DNA from: Clostridiales bacterium | GTDB lineage: Bacteria > Bacillota > Clostridia > Christensenellales > Aristaeellaceae | Direction of reading: 5' to 3' | NCBI GenBank assembly: GCA_004556155.1 | Contig: SFIM01000039.1 | Span: 1-15,134, forward strand | DNA length: 15,134 nt | Part shown: positions 1-7,388 of the stretch, one piece after another | Layout: each line of letters starts with the position of its first letter | How positions within the stretch are numbered: position 1 is the first letter of the stretch | Translations under genes and position numbers: made by a program | The notes under the pieces: model-generated | What the model saw: only the letters and a program-made list of their open reading frames with translations | Databases searched by the model: none | What the model was told of the DNA's origin: nothing

Positions 1-35
1 CCTCGCACCGCGCATGTCGCTGCTGCGGATTATAT

Positions 36-59
36 ATGAAGGGGCTGCGGCCCCTTCAT
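36..59. repeat. Perfect hairpin, 10-bp arms, loop TGCG
   Basis: ATGAAGGGGC and GCCCCTTCAT are exact reverse complements around the loop TGCG. No T-tract follows on either strand, so a classical terminator is not supported. The loop sequence is the same as in the hairpin at 107-124. The gene this might belong to lies outside the window to the left. The role is unknown. Confidence 0.6.
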
Positions 60-106
60 GCATCCCAGGAGCTTAAGCGAGACTTTTTTGACAATCTGAA
101 GTCTTT

Positions 107-124
107 TGGTGAGTGCGCTCACCA
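107..124. repeat. Perfect hairpin, 7-bp arms, loop TGCG
   Basis: TGGTGAG and CTCACCA pair exactly around TGCG. It follows the stretch CTTTTTTGACAATCTGAAG and leads directly into the first copy of the composite repeat, which begins CAACTATCGCTA at about 123-134. It is probably part of a structured intergenic repeat rather than a gene. Confidence 0.55.
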
Positions 125-290
125 ACTATCGCTACCCGCCGCGCCAGATTTCCCCATCCAACCTCCCCGTGGCACGCTGATCGCAGGTGGGCGGCAGTGC
201 CGCCTGCCAGCTTAAAACCAGCAGCTTTCCCGTCCACAACACAGGTTCTTTGTTACTTTCTTCACTGAAGAAAGTAACGTCCCCTTTCGT
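123..290 (+). repeat. Composite intergenic repeat, copy 1 (short form)
   Basis: This stretch shares landmarks, in the same order, with copies at 9864-10125 (same orientation) and 14490-14759 (inverted). They are CAACTATCGCTA, then CCGTGGCACG (about 167-176), then CAGCAGCTTT followed by CACAGGTTCTTTG, then a 27-base palindrome at 252-278, then ACGTCCCC. The middle is shorter than in the other copies and carries its own hairpin (GGCGGC at 190-195, GCCGCC at 199-204). The element ends shortly before the hemW ribosome binding site. Together with the hairpins at 36-59 and 107-124 it fills the gene-free first 331 bases, where no credible coding sequence was seen. Confidence 0.65.
252..278. repeat. 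27-base palindrome (R1), copy 1
   Basis: GTTACTTTCTTCA and TGAAGAAAGTAAC are exact reverse complements around a single C. The identical palindrome, apart from strand, occurs at 14503-14529, and a copy with one changed base at 10094-10120. All three are preceded on the same side by GGTTCTTT. No T-tract follows it, so it is a repeat rather than a clear terminator. Confidence 0.85.
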
Positions 291-331
291 TCCCTTCCCC
301 CGCTATTTTTCAAAAAGGAGGGCGATTTTCC

Positions 332-1453
332 ATGCCGCCGCTGGGTTTGTATGTCCATGTGCCGTTCTGCGCGCGCAAGTGCGCCTACTGCGATTTTGCA
401 TCCTGGCCAGGGCGCGAGAACGATATGCCGCGCTATGCGGACGCGGTGTGCGCCGAGATCGCCCGCCGCGCGGCGGAGTGCGGCCATCCCGCCGCGGATA
501 CGGTGTTTTTTGGCGGCGGCACGCCGTCCCTTTTGCCCCCGGCATTGTTTAGACAGCTTGCGCGGGCGCTGCGGACGCACTTTGATATCGCCCCGGACGC
601 CGAATGGACGGTGGAATGCAATCCCGGCACGCTGACGCAGCCCTTTGCCGATACGCTGGCCGCCTGCGGGGTCAACCGCATATCGCTGGGCATGCAGGCC
701 GCGCAGCCCGCGCTGCTGCGGCGGCTGAATCGCATCCACGATATGGACGGCGTGCGCCAGGCGGTCAGCATCGCGCGGGCGGCGGGCACCCAGCGGCTCA
801 ACCTGGATCTGATGCTGGGCCTGCCCGGCCAGACCATGGCAGATTGGCGCGATACGCTGGACGCGGCGCTGAGCCTTGCGCCGCAGCATATTTCGTGCTA
901 CGCGCTGATTGTGGAGGAAGGCACGCCGTTGGCCGCGCAGCTTGCGCGCGGGGAAATCACCCTGCCGGGCGAGGACGCGGAGCGCGCCATGTACGGTGCG
1001 GCGCGCGATATCCTGCGCGCGCACGGCTTTCATCAGTACGAAATCAGCAATTTCGCGCTGCCGGGCGAGGAATGCCGCCACAATGCCAACTGCTGGCGGC
1101 GGGAGGATTATCTGGGCTTTGGCTGCGCGGCGCACAGCCTGTGGCGCAATACGCGGCGCGCCAATCCGGCCGAGCTGGCTGCCTATCTGCGCGGGGACGC
1201 GCCGGAAACGGAGCAGATTTCGCCCGATGACGCGATGTTTGAAAGCCTGATGCTGGGTCTGCGCCTGACGCAGGGCATGGACGAGGCGGACTTTGCCCGC
1301 CGCCATGGTCGCGCGCTATGGGATGTCTATGGCGCGCGGCTTGCGCCCGCGCTGCGCGATGGCCGGCTGATGCGGCAGGATGGCCACCTATTGCTGACCG
1401 AGCACGGCATGGATGTGATGAACAGCGTGCTGGTGGACGCGATGGGAGAGTAA
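332..1453 (+). CDS. hemW: HemW-like radical SAM protein
   Basis: The 373-residue cytoplasmic protein belongs to the coproporphyrinogen III oxidase-like radical SAM family. Residues 13-20 hold the cluster motif CxxxCxxC (C13, C17, C20). GGGTPS at 61-66 is the SAM-binding glycine motif. The stretch HNANCW...DYLGFG at about 250-264 is typical of HemW. Family members are regarded as heme chaperones and not as true oxygen-independent coproporphyrinogen oxidases; this is family knowledge, not shown here. Many are annotated hemN by mistake. The length matches HemW rather than the longer HemN. The ATG at 332 is preceded by AAGGAGGG at a good distance. The gene stands alone, converges with hydA, and no heme biosynthesis genes are nearby. 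Confidence 0.9.
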   Translation: MPPLGLYVHVPFCARKCAYCDFASWPGRENDMPRYADAVCAEIARRAAECGHPAADTVFFGGGTPSLLPPALFRQLARALRTHFDIAPDAEWTVECNPGTLTQPFADTLAACGVNRISLGMQAAQPALLRRLNRIHDMDGVRQAVSIARAAGTQRLNLDLMLGLPGQTMADWRDTLDAALSLAPQHISCYALIVEEGTPLAAQLARGEITLPGEDAERAMYGAARDILRAHGFHQYEISNFALPGEECRHNANCWRREDYLGFGCAAHSLWRNTRRANPAELAAYLRGDAPETEQISPDDAMFESLMLGLRLTQGMDEADFARRHGRALWDVYGARLAPALRDGRLMRQDGHLLLTEHGMDVMNSVLVDAMGE

Positions 1454-1462
1454 GAAAAGCAA

Positions 1463-1496
1463 AGAACCGGGACGCTCATACAAGCGTCCCGGTTCT
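1463..1496. terminator. Hairpin terminator, probably bidirectional
   Basis: AGAACCGGGACGC (1463-1475) pairs exactly with GCGTCCCGGTTCT (1484-1496) around an 8-base loop. It lies between the convergent ends of hemW (1453) and hydA (1511). On the minus strand it is followed by TTTGCTTTTCTT, and on the plus strand by GCTTTATT, so both transcripts could stop here. The minus-strand T-tract is the better one. Confidence 0.85.
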
Positions 1497-1510
1497 GCTT
1501 TATTGAAATA

Positions 1511-3262
1511 TTACTTGCATTCCGCGTACTTATCGCGGGCCACATAGGTGGTGTGCAGGATATGATGCGCGCGTTCGCCGCCGATTTCGCCCAGGTAGTC
1601 CTTGTACAGAGCCTTGACTTCCGCGTTATCCTGGCTCTTGCGGCGGGCCTTGCCGGCATCCTCAGTGTAGAGCGCCTGCGCGCGGACGGCGGATACATTG
1701 ACCACATCGCGCACGGAGGCCTTGACAATGGGCTGGCCGCCGCCGGTGACGCAGCCGCCGGGGCAGCACATGACCTCGATGAAGTCATAGTGCTTTTCGC
1801 CGCTGCGGACGCTGTCGAGCACCTTCTGCGCGTTGGCAGTGCCATGCGCCACGGCGATGTTCAGCTTCAGGCCGCCCAGCTCCAGGCTGGCCTCCTTCAC
1901 GCCCTCCAGGCCGCGAACGGCTTCAAACTCCACGTTCTCCAGGGTCTTGCCGGTCAGCACTTCATAGGCAAAGCGCAGGGCGGCTTCCATAACGCCGCCG
2001 GTGGCGCCGAAGATAACGCCGGCGCCCGTGCTCTCGCCCAGGACGGAGTCAAACTCTTCGTCCGGCAGGCTGGCAAAGTCGATGCCGGCGGCGCGGATCA
2101 TGCGCGCCAGCTCGCGGGTGGTGATGACCTCGTCCACATCCGGCTCGCCGTTTTCGTTCAGCTCGGGGCGCTTGGCCTCAAACTTCTTGGCGGTGCAGGG
2201 CATGACGGAGACAACCTTCATATCGCGGGGATCGATGCCCGTCTTGTCCGCATAGTAGGTCTTGATGACCGCGCCCAGCATTTCGTGCGGGCTCTTGCAG
2301 CTGGACAGGTTGGGGATGAAGTCCGCGTTATAGGTTTCGCAGTACTTGACCCAGCCGGGGGAGCAGGAGGTGATCATGGGCAGCACGCCCTGATTCTGGA
2401 TGCGGTGCACAAGCTCGGTGCCTTCCTCCAGAATGGTCAGGTCGGCGGCGTAATCGGTATCGAATACCTTTTCAAAGCCCAGGCGGCGCAGCGCGGCCAC
2501 CATCTTGCCGGTGACGGGCGTGCCCATGGGCAGACCGAACTCTTCGCCCAGCGCGGCGCGCACGGCGGGAGCGGTCTGCACGTACACGTGCTTATCGGAG
2601 GCCAGCAGATCGTCCACGGCCTTGATGCCGTCCTTCTCCTGCAGCGCGCCCACGGGGCAGGCCACGATGCACTGACCGCAGCCTACGCAGCCGGTCTGCG
2701 CCAGCTCGAAATCCCAGGGAGAGGCGATCTGCGTCTTGAAGCCGCGGCCAACCGCGCCGATGACGCCCACGTTCTGCTGCTGATGGCAGGCGGCCACGCA
2801 GCGGCGGCACAGCACGCACTTGTTGTTGTTGCGCACCACGCAGGGGGAAGCGTCGTCGATGGCGTACTTATTGACGCTGCCGGCGAAAGCGGTTTCATCC
2901 TCTACGCCCAGATCACGGCACAGATCCTGCAGCTCGCAGTTGTTATTGCGGGGGCAGGACAGGCACTTACGATCGTGGATGGAGAGCAGCAGCTCCAGCA
3001 GCGTGCGGCGATACTTGCGCAGCTGGGGGGTATTGGTCTTTACGTTCATGCCCTCGGCAACGGGCAGCACGCAGGCGGCCTGCGGCGCGCGGGCGCCGGT
3101 TTCCACCACGCACATACGGCACGCGCCGATGGCGTTGAGGCTTTTCAGATAGCACAGCGTGGGAATTTTGATATTCGCCTTGCGGGCAGCTTCCAGCACG
3201 GTAGTACCGGCGGGAACGGATACCTGCACGCCGTCGATGGTCAGGTTAATCATGTTATCCAT
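1511..3262 (-). CDS. hydA: [FeFe] hydrogenase catalytic subunit HydA (trimeric, NADH-linked type)
   Basis: The 583-residue protein is the H2-forming/oxidising subunit of the soluble HydABC complex. It begins with a [2Fe-2S] domain (C37, C48, C51, C64). A His-Cys3 [4Fe-4S] site follows (H96, C100, C103, C109), then two CxxCxxCxxxC [4Fe-4S] motifs (149-159 and 192-202). The H-cluster domain has L1 TSCSPGW (298-304), L2 MPCTAKK (354-360) and L3 MCCPGGCVTGGG (498-509). It lacks the extra C-terminal [2Fe-2S] domain of the longer Thermotoga-type HydA. The residue aligned with the L1 cluster ligand is serine (S301) instead of cysteine. ATG 3262 has AGGAGG eight bases upstream and lies 15 bases after the hydB stop. 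It is the last gene of the operon. Group A assignment is certain; the exact subgroup is inferred. Confidence 0.96.
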   Translation of the reverse strand: MDNMINLTIDGVQVSVPAGTTVLEAARKANIKIPTLCYLKSLNAIGACRMCVVETGARAPQAACVLPVAEGMNVKTNTPQLRKYRRTLLELLLSIHDRKCLSCPRNNNCELQDLCRDLGVEDETAFAGSVNKYAIDDASPCVVRNNNKCVLCRRCVAACHQQQNVGVIGAVGRGFKTQIASPWDFELAQTGCVGCGQCIVACPVGALQEKDGIKAVDDLLASDKHVYVQTAPAVRAALGEEFGLPMGTPVTGKMVAALRRLGFEKVFDTDYAADLTILEEGTELVHRIQNQGVLPMITSCSPGWVKYCETYNADFIPNLSSCKSPHEMLGAVIKTYYADKTGIDPRDMKVVSVMPCTAKKFEAKRPELNENGEPDVDEVITTRELARMIRAAGIDFASLPDEEFDSVLGESTGAGVIFGATGGVMEAALRFAYEVLTGKTLENVEFEAVRGLEGVKEASLELGGLKLNIAVAHGTANAQKVLDSVRSGEKHYDFIEVMCCPGGCVTGGGQPIVKASVRDVVNVSAVRAQALYTEDAGKARRKSQDNAEVKALYKDYLGEIGGERAHHILHTTYVARDKYAECK

Positions 3263-3277
3263 TCGGCTGTCCTCCTA

Positions 3278-5077
3278 TTACTCGCGCGTGATCGCATGGA
3301 ACTTGCACTTTTCAGCGCAGGCGCCGCACTTGAGGCACTTGCTGGTATCAATCTGGTGCGGCTTGCGCAGCTCGCCCGAAATGGCCTCCACGGGGCATAC
3401 GCGGGTGCAGGCGGTGCAGCCGCGGCACAGATCGGGATTGATGACATAGTGCAGCAGCGCGCGGCAATGATGCGCGGGGCAGCGCTTTTCGCGGATATGG
3501 GCTTCATACTCGCTGCGGAAGAACTTCAGGGTGGAGAGCACGGGGTTGGGCGCGGTCTGACCCAGGCCGCACAGGGCGGTGGACTTGATGGTGTTGGCCA
3601 GCTCCTCCAGGCGCTCGATGTCGCCCTCCTCGCCCTTGCCGTTTACAATGCGCTCCAGGATTTCCAGCATGCGGCGGGTACCTACGCGGCAGGGGGTGCA
3701 CTTGCCGCAGCTCTCGTCCACGGTAAAATCCAGGAAGAAGCGGGCGATATCCACCATGCAGTTATCCTCGTCCATGACGATCATGCCGCCCGAGCCCATC
3801 ATGGAGCCGGCCGCGATCAGGTTGTCATAGTCCACGGGGGTATCCAGCAGCTCTGCGGGCAGGCAGCCGCCGGAGGGGCCGCCGGTCTGCACGGCCTTGA
3901 ACTTTTTGCCGTTGGGGATGCCGCCGCCGATATCGTAGATGATGGTGCGCAGGGGGGTGCCCATGGGCACCTCCACCAGGCCCGTATTGTTGATCTTGCC
4001 GCCCAGGGCGAACACCTTGGTGCCCTTGGACTTTTCGGTGCCCATGGAGGCGAACCAGTCCGCGCCCTTAAGGATGATCTGGGCGACGTTGGCATAGGTT
4101 TCCACGTTGTTGAGCATGGTGGGCTTGCCAAACAGACCCTTGACCGCCGGGAAGGGCGGGCGGGGCGTGGGCTCGCCGCGCTTGCCCTCGATGGAGCGCA
4201 TCAGGGCGGTTTCCTCGCCGCACACGAACGCGCCCGCGCCCAGACGGATCTTGATGTCAAAGTTGAAGCCGGTGCCGAAGATGTTTTCGCCCAGCAGGCC
4301 GTATTCGTGCGCCTGCGCGATGGCGATTTCCAGGCGCTTGACGGCGATGGGGTACTCGGCGCGCACGTAGATGTAGCCCTCGGAAGCGCCGATGGCGTAG
4401 CCGGCGATGGCCATGGCTTCCAGCACGCAGTGCGGGTCGCCCTCCAGCACGGAACGGTCCATGAACGCGCCGGGGTCGCCCTCGTCAGCGTTGCAGGCCA
4501 CGTACTTCTGATCGGCCTGGGAGCTGTAGGTGAACTTCCACTTCAGGCCCGTGGGGAAACCGCCGCCGCCGCGGCCGCGCAGGCCGGACTTGAGGATTTC
4601 GTCGATGACCTGCTCGCGGGTCATGCTGGTCAGCGCCTTTTCCAGCGCCTTGTAGCCGTCGAAGGCCAGGTATTCGTCAATGTTTTCGGGGTCGATCACG
4701 CCGCAGTTGCGCAGAGCGACGCGCTTCTGGTGCTTGTAGAAGTTAATATCCTGCAGGCCCTTGTTGGCGTTCTGCTCGTGGGTGGCGTGATCGGTATACA
4801 CCAGGTGCTGCACGTGACGGCCCTTGAGCAGATGCTCGGAGACGATCTCGTCCACATCCTCTACCTTTACGCGGGAGTAGAAGGTGCCTTCGGGGTATAC
4901 GATGACAACGGGGCCGGCCTCGCACAGGCCAAAGCAGCCCGTGCGGACAACCTTGACTTCCTTTTCCAGGCCGGCTTCTTTGATTTTCTGCTCAAAGCGC
5001 TCGATGATCTGCGCAGAGCCGGAAGACGTACAACCGGTACCGCCGCAGCAGAGCACATGTGCGCGATAGATATCCAT
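3278..5077 (-). CDS. hydB: Hydrogenase subunit HydB (NuoF-like, FMN/NAD(P)H-binding)
   Basis: This 599-residue flavoprotein subunit passes electrons between NAD(P)H, ferredoxin and HydA. An N-terminal thioredoxin-like [2Fe-2S] domain (C11, C16, C48, C52) precedes the NuoF core. The core carries the FMN/NADH glycine loop GRGGGGFPTG (168-177), NADEGDPGAF (196-205) and GAGAFVCGEET (280-290). A [4Fe-4S] site is at C457, C460, C463 and C503. Two ferredoxin-like clusters end the chain (551-561 and 581-591). An extra CPAHHC at 533-538 could bind a metal. In this family HydB is the proposed site of flavin-based bifurcation. ATG 5077 was chosen over TTG 5083 because AGGAGG lies eight bases before the ATG but only two before the TTG. 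It is followed by hydA after 15 bases. Confidence 0.96.
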   Translation of the reverse strand: MDIYRAHVLCCGGTGCTSSGSAQIIERFEQKIKEAGLEKEVKVVRTGCFGLCEAGPVVIVYPEGTFYSRVKVEDVDEIVSEHLLKGRHVQHLVYTDHATHEQNANKGLQDINFYKHQKRVALRNCGVIDPENIDEYLAFDGYKALEKALTSMTREQVIDEILKSGLRGRGGGGFPTGLKWKFTYSSQADQKYVACNADEGDPGAFMDRSVLEGDPHCVLEAMAIAGYAIGASEGYIYVRAEYPIAVKRLEIAIAQAHEYGLLGENIFGTGFNFDIKIRLGAGAFVCGEETALMRSIEGKRGEPTPRPPFPAVKGLFGKPTMLNNVETYANVAQIILKGADWFASMGTEKSKGTKVFALGGKINNTGLVEVPMGTPLRTIIYDIGGGIPNGKKFKAVQTGGPSGGCLPAELLDTPVDYDNLIAAGSMMGSGGMIVMDEDNCMVDIARFFLDFTVDESCGKCTPCRVGTRRMLEILERIVNGKGEEGDIERLEELANTIKSTALCGLGQTAPNPVLSTLKFFRSEYEAHIREKRCPAHHCRALLHYVINPDLCRGCTACTRVCPVEAISGELRKPHQIDTSKCLKCGACAEKCKFHAITRE

Positions 5078-5085
5078 GGGCAATT

Positions 5086-5091
5086 CCTCCT
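5086..5091 (-). promoter_or_regulatory. Ribosome binding site that decides the hydB start
   Basis: AGGAGG on the minus strand lies eight bases before the ATG at 5077 and only two bases before the in-frame TTG at 5083. The spacing favours the ATG and a 599-residue HydB. Confidence 0.85.
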
Positions 5092-5106
5092 ATGACAGCG
5101 GTATAA

Positions 5107-5481
5107 TTATTCCTCGGCAGCGCCGATGGTGAATTCGGTGACGGGGCGACCGTTGACAATGTGCTCGGCTACGACGCGGCCCACCTTTTCGGGGGTCATG
5201 TGCACGTAGGTTACCTTTTCCTTGCCGGGCATATATACGTCCACCATGGGCTCCAGGCGGCACATGCCGATGCAGCCGGTCTGGGAGACGGTTACGTTGC
5301 TCATTTCGCGCTTGTTGATTTCTTCCATGAATTTCAGCATCACGGGGCGGGCGCCGGCGGCGATGCCGCAGGTAGCCATGCCGACCACCACGCGCACGTT
5401 ATCGCTTTCATCTTCCCTGCGCAGGTTGATGCGTTCCAGCGTCTTTTTGCGGATGGCTTCCAATTCAGCCATGGATTTCAT
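5107..5481 (-). CDS. Thioredoxin-fold ferredoxin-like protein of the hyd operon (HydD-like)
   Basis: This 124-residue soluble protein resembles the small (2Fe-2S) ferredoxin-domain proteins, related to the NuoE C-terminal domain, found between the ATPase gene and hydB in clostridial hyd operons. The pattern is VVVGMATCG (C38), then TGCIGMC (C70 and C74). Only three cysteines are present, whereas a NuoE-type [2Fe-2S] site uses four, so cluster binding is uncertain. I believe the gap is usual in this small family but cannot confirm it here. The start ATG at 5481 overlaps the upstream stop by four bases (ATGA) and has GGAGG upstream, so translation is probably coupled. HydB follows 29 bases later. 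Its exact role (accessory electron carrier or assembly factor) is not established by the sequence. Confidence 0.85.
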   Translation of the reverse strand: MKSMAELEAIRKKTLERINLRREDESDNVRVVVGMATCGIAAGARPVMLKFMEEINKREMSNVTVSQTGCIGMCRLEPMVDVYMPGKEKVTYVHMTPEKVGRVVAEHIVNGRPVTEFTIGAAEE

Positions 5482-6032
5482 AGGATTACACCTCCAAAGA
5501 TCGGTTCTATTTCTTCCTGGATGGCGGAAAGCATCCAGGCGGTAATTTCAGGCTCGTTCAGGGGCACGTTCCCCAGCGCCTGCCGCATTTCGCGCGTATC
5601 AAAATCCATGCTTCCCTTGGGGGAGGAGCAGGAAAGGCGAAAATCGGGCCGTTCGGGATTGGCGCTTACCAGCGATACCACCGTGCCCGCCAGATCGCCC
5701 AGGGGCAGACAGTCAATGCTGTCCCCATGCAGGGTGGCGGTCAGGGTTGTACCCTGGCCCAGGGTGGAATCAATGCGCACGTCTCCCCCGGCCAGGCGGG
5801 CGTTCTGCATCATCAGCGGAATGCCCAGCCCCACCTTGCGGGTGGTGCGGGTAGTGGCGAAGGGGCTCGTCACCCTTTCTTTCAGCTCATCGCTCATGCC
5901 GGAGCCGTCGTCTCGGATCGTGATGGTAATGAGCCTGCTTTCGTCCACCGATACCATAATTTCCACCAGCGCCGCGTTTGCGCGCACGCTGTTTTGCGCC
6001 AGATCCAGAATATGCAGCGACAGATCGCGCAT
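5478..6032 (-). CDS. GHKL (histidine kinase-like) ATP-binding protein of the hyd operon
   Basis: This 184-residue cytoplasmic protein carries an HATPase_c fold. The N box is LDLAQNSVRA (9-18, with N14), the G1 box DDGSGM (41-46), and the lid/G2 region TTRTTRKVGLG (60-70). There is no dimerisation/histidine-phosphotransfer domain and no membrane segment, so it is not a normal sensor kinase. Anti-sigma serine kinases such as SpoIIAB share this layout. The C-terminal 80 residues have no motif I recognise. The gene lies eight bases after hydC. Its ribosome binding site AAGGAG is formed by the last hydC codons, and it overlaps the next gene by four bases. Homologues occur at the same place in other clostridial hyd operons. 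The target and kinase activity are unknown; a link to the SpoIIE-like phosphatase at 11595-12767 is inference. Confidence 0.9.
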   Translation of the reverse strand: MRDLSLHILDLAQNSVRANAALVEIMVSVDESRLITITIRDDGSGMSDELKERVTSPFATTRTTRKVGLGIPLMMQNARLAGGDVRIDSTLGQGTTLTATLHGDSIDCLPLGDLAGTVVSLVSANPERPDFRLSCSSPKGSMDFDTREMRQALGNVPLNEPEITAWMLSAIQEEIEPIFGGVIL

Positions 6033-6040
6033 GGAATCGC

Positions 6041-6511
6041 TTACTCCTTATATTTGGCCAGGATGCCGGGAATATCGTCGGGAACCAGGCGGCCGTATAC
6101 TTCCTCATTGATGGTCATAACGGGGGCCAGGCCGCACGCGCCCAGGCAGCGGGTGGCGTTGAGGGTGAACAGGCCGTCGCGGGTGGTGCCGCCCACGGGG
6201 ATGCCCAGCTCTTCGCTCAGGCGATCGAGCACCTTCTGGGAGCCCTTTACGTAGCAGGCGGTGCCCAGGCATACGCTGATAACGTACTTGCCGCTGGGAA
6301 CCAGGGAGAACTGCGCATAGAAGGTGGCTACGCCGTATACCTCGCTGAGGGTGACGCCCAGGCCTTCGGCGATTCTTTTCTGCACGTCCAGGGACACGCA
6401 GCCGAAGATGTTTTGGGCTCTCTGCAGCACGGGCATCAGCGCGCCGGGCTGATCCTTGAGCTCCTGGATCGCCTGATCAAGCTGCGCAAACTTTTCTTTC
6501 ATGTCCGGCAT
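6041..6511 (-). CDS. hydC: Hydrogenase subunit HydC (NuoE-like, [2Fe-2S])
   Basis: This 156-residue protein is the small electron-transfer subunit of the HydABC complex. The C-terminal thioredoxin-like domain holds the four expected [2Fe-2S] ligands: C81 and C86 in VCLGTAC, and C122 and C126 in RCLGAC. The N-terminal half is the helical NuoE domain, with GVTLSEVYGVATFY at 52-65. Length matches the family. ATG 6511 is preceded by AAGGAGGT. It is the first gene after an internal terminator and its own promoter, so the core operon reads hydC, ATPase, ferredoxin-like, hydB, hydA. The same order is known from acetogenic and fermentative Clostridia. Confidence 0.96.
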   Translation of the reverse strand: MPDMKEKFAQLDQAIQELKDQPGALMPVLQRAQNIFGCVSLDVQKRIAEGLGVTLSEVYGVATFYAQFSLVPSGKYVISVCLGTACYVKGSQKVLDRLSEELGIPVGGTTRDGLFTLNATRCLGACGLAPVMTINEEVYGRLVPDDIPGILAKYKE

Positions 6512-6571
6512 GATGGGATAAGACCTCCTTGCATGTTTGTATCCGGAATGGAATCCGGCACACTACACCGT

Positions 6572-6600
6572 ATTGTAACATACTTATGCCGCTATTGCAC
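6572..6600 (-). promoter_or_regulatory. Promoter in front of hydC
   Basis: On the minus strand an extended -10 (TG, one base, TACAAT; hexamer at 6572-6577) lies 17 bases from a weak -35 (GTGCAA, 6595-6600). The predicted start leaves a leader of roughly 55 bases before the hydC ATG. The promoter follows directly after the terminator at 6604-6644, so hydCBA can be expressed independently of the upstream PHP and DRTGG genes. No clear Rex-type inverted repeat was found. Confidence 0.6.
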
Positions 6601-6603
6601 GCA

Positions 6604-6644
6604 AAAAACGAAAAAAATCCGCATTTTTTTATCGATAAATGCGG
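6604..6644 (-). terminator. Intrinsic terminator between the PHP gene and hydC
   Basis: On the minus strand CCGCATTT (6637-6644) pairs with AAATGCGG (6619-6626), and the stem is followed by ATTTTTTTCGTTTTT. It lies about 33 bases after the PHP stop codon. It should separate most DRTGG-PHP transcription from the hydC promoter just downstream. Confidence 0.85.
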
Positions 6645-6661
6645 AACTTTTGTATAATCTG

Positions 6662-6674
6662 GCATAAATTATGC
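6662..6674. promoter_or_regulatory. 13-base perfect palindrome after the PHP gene
   Basis: GCATAA and TTATGC flank a central A, directly after the stop of the PHP gene. It could be a small operator or chance symmetry in AT-rich sequence. No regulator family is indicated. Confidence 0.25.
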
Positions 6675-6676
6675 AG

Positions 6677-7384
6677 TTAAATATCTTTAACTGATCTCAT
6701 CCAGGCCAATAACGCGCTTGTGGTGCCCTCGCGCAGGCGCAGCGCATGCTCGCGCTCCTGGATGTCGCCCAGGTAGTGCGCATCGGAGGAATGCAGCACA
6801 TGCCGCCCGCGCAGCGCGCCTTCATCGCAGGGCAGCAGCCGCCAAACCTCCACCGTGGAATAGAAGGGCTCGGGCGGCATCAGCCCCAGATTGATCAGCA
6901 GCCCGTTGGCCCCGCGGTTGATATGCGCGGGCACAGGCACGCCGCCAAAGGCCGTCACCTGCGCGGCGGCCTCGGCCAGGGGCAGATCGGTCGCGCCGAT
7001 GAGCAGCGCCTCCTCCTCGCCGATGATCTCGTCGTCGCTGTTCATCACCAGCTGGCGGCCGAAAAACTGGGGCTTGTTCTTTTTATTGGGCAGGTGCCCG
7101 CGCAGCATTTCGCCAAAGGCCAGCGCAGCCTCCACCGTTTCAAAATAGCCCAGCAGGTGCACCTCCTCGCGGGTGGTGATCTCCATGCCGGGCAGCAGCA
7201 GCAGCCCGTAAGCGTCGCACAGCTCCTGGGCGGCGGGCAGATTGCGCGCGCTGTTATGATCGCAGATGGCGATGGCGTCCAGGCCCTTGAGCTTGGCCAT
7301 GCCGCAGATGTTGGCCGGGGTCATATCCTCGTCGCCGCAGGGCGACAGGCAGGAGTGGATATGCAGATCGGCAAAGTACTCCAT
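6677..7384 (-). CDS. PHP-domain metal-dependent phosphoesterase-like protein
   Basis: This 235-residue cytoplasmic protein has the PHP metal-site motifs in order: DLHIHSCLSP (6-15), CDHNS (41-45), GMEITT (66-71), EVHLLGYF (74-81), PAHINR near the middle and SSDAHYLGDI near the end. PHP proteins hydrolyse phosphate esters, for example of nucleotides or nucleic acids; the substrate here cannot be told. ATG 7384 was chosen because homology-like sequence starts there and it lies four bases after the upstream stop. AAGGAA sits at the stop of the DRTGG gene, so translation is probably coupled. PHP and DRTGG genes often sit beside hydrogenase clusters in Clostridia. A terminator follows, so it may be only loosely co-expressed with hydC. 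Confidence 0.88.
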   Translation of the reverse strand: MEYFADLHIHSCLSPCGDEDMTPANICGMAKLKGLDAIAICDHNSARNLPAAQELCDAYGLLLLPGMEITTREEVHLLGYFETVEAALAFGEMLRGHLPNKKNKPQFFGRQLVMNSDDEIIGEEEALLIGATDLPLAEAAAQVTAFGGVPVPAHINRGANGLLINLGLMPPEPFYSTVEVWRLLPCDEGALRGRHVLHSSDAHYLGDIQEREHALRLREGTTSALLAWMRSVKDI

Positions 7385-7388
7385 GGGG

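Noticed and set aside
88..116. TTGACA at 88-93 as a -35 box for hemW
   Set aside because: There is no -10 hexamer at 16-18 bases (GAGTGC is found), and the distance to hemW is more than 200 bases.
187..552. Short plus-strand frame starting before hemW
   Set aside because: It begins in the repeat (peptide GSLLLSSLKKVTSP from palindrome R1) and overlaps hemW in another frame.
332..1453. True oxygen-independent coproporphyrinogen III oxidase (HemN)
   Set aside because: Length and the HNxNxW...DYLGFG pattern fit HemW, and no other heme biosynthesis gene is nearby.
1553..5095. Very long open frame on the plus strand, antisense to hydA and hydB
   Set aside because: It mirrors two certain genes, spans the gap between them and gives a low-complexity His/Gly/Ala/Leu-rich product. 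It is the usual stop-poor antisense frame of GC-rich coding DNA.
6572..6676. Rex-type redox operator in front of hydC
   Set aside because: A TTGTTAA...TTAACAA-like inverted repeat would fit NADH control, but none is present in this stretch.
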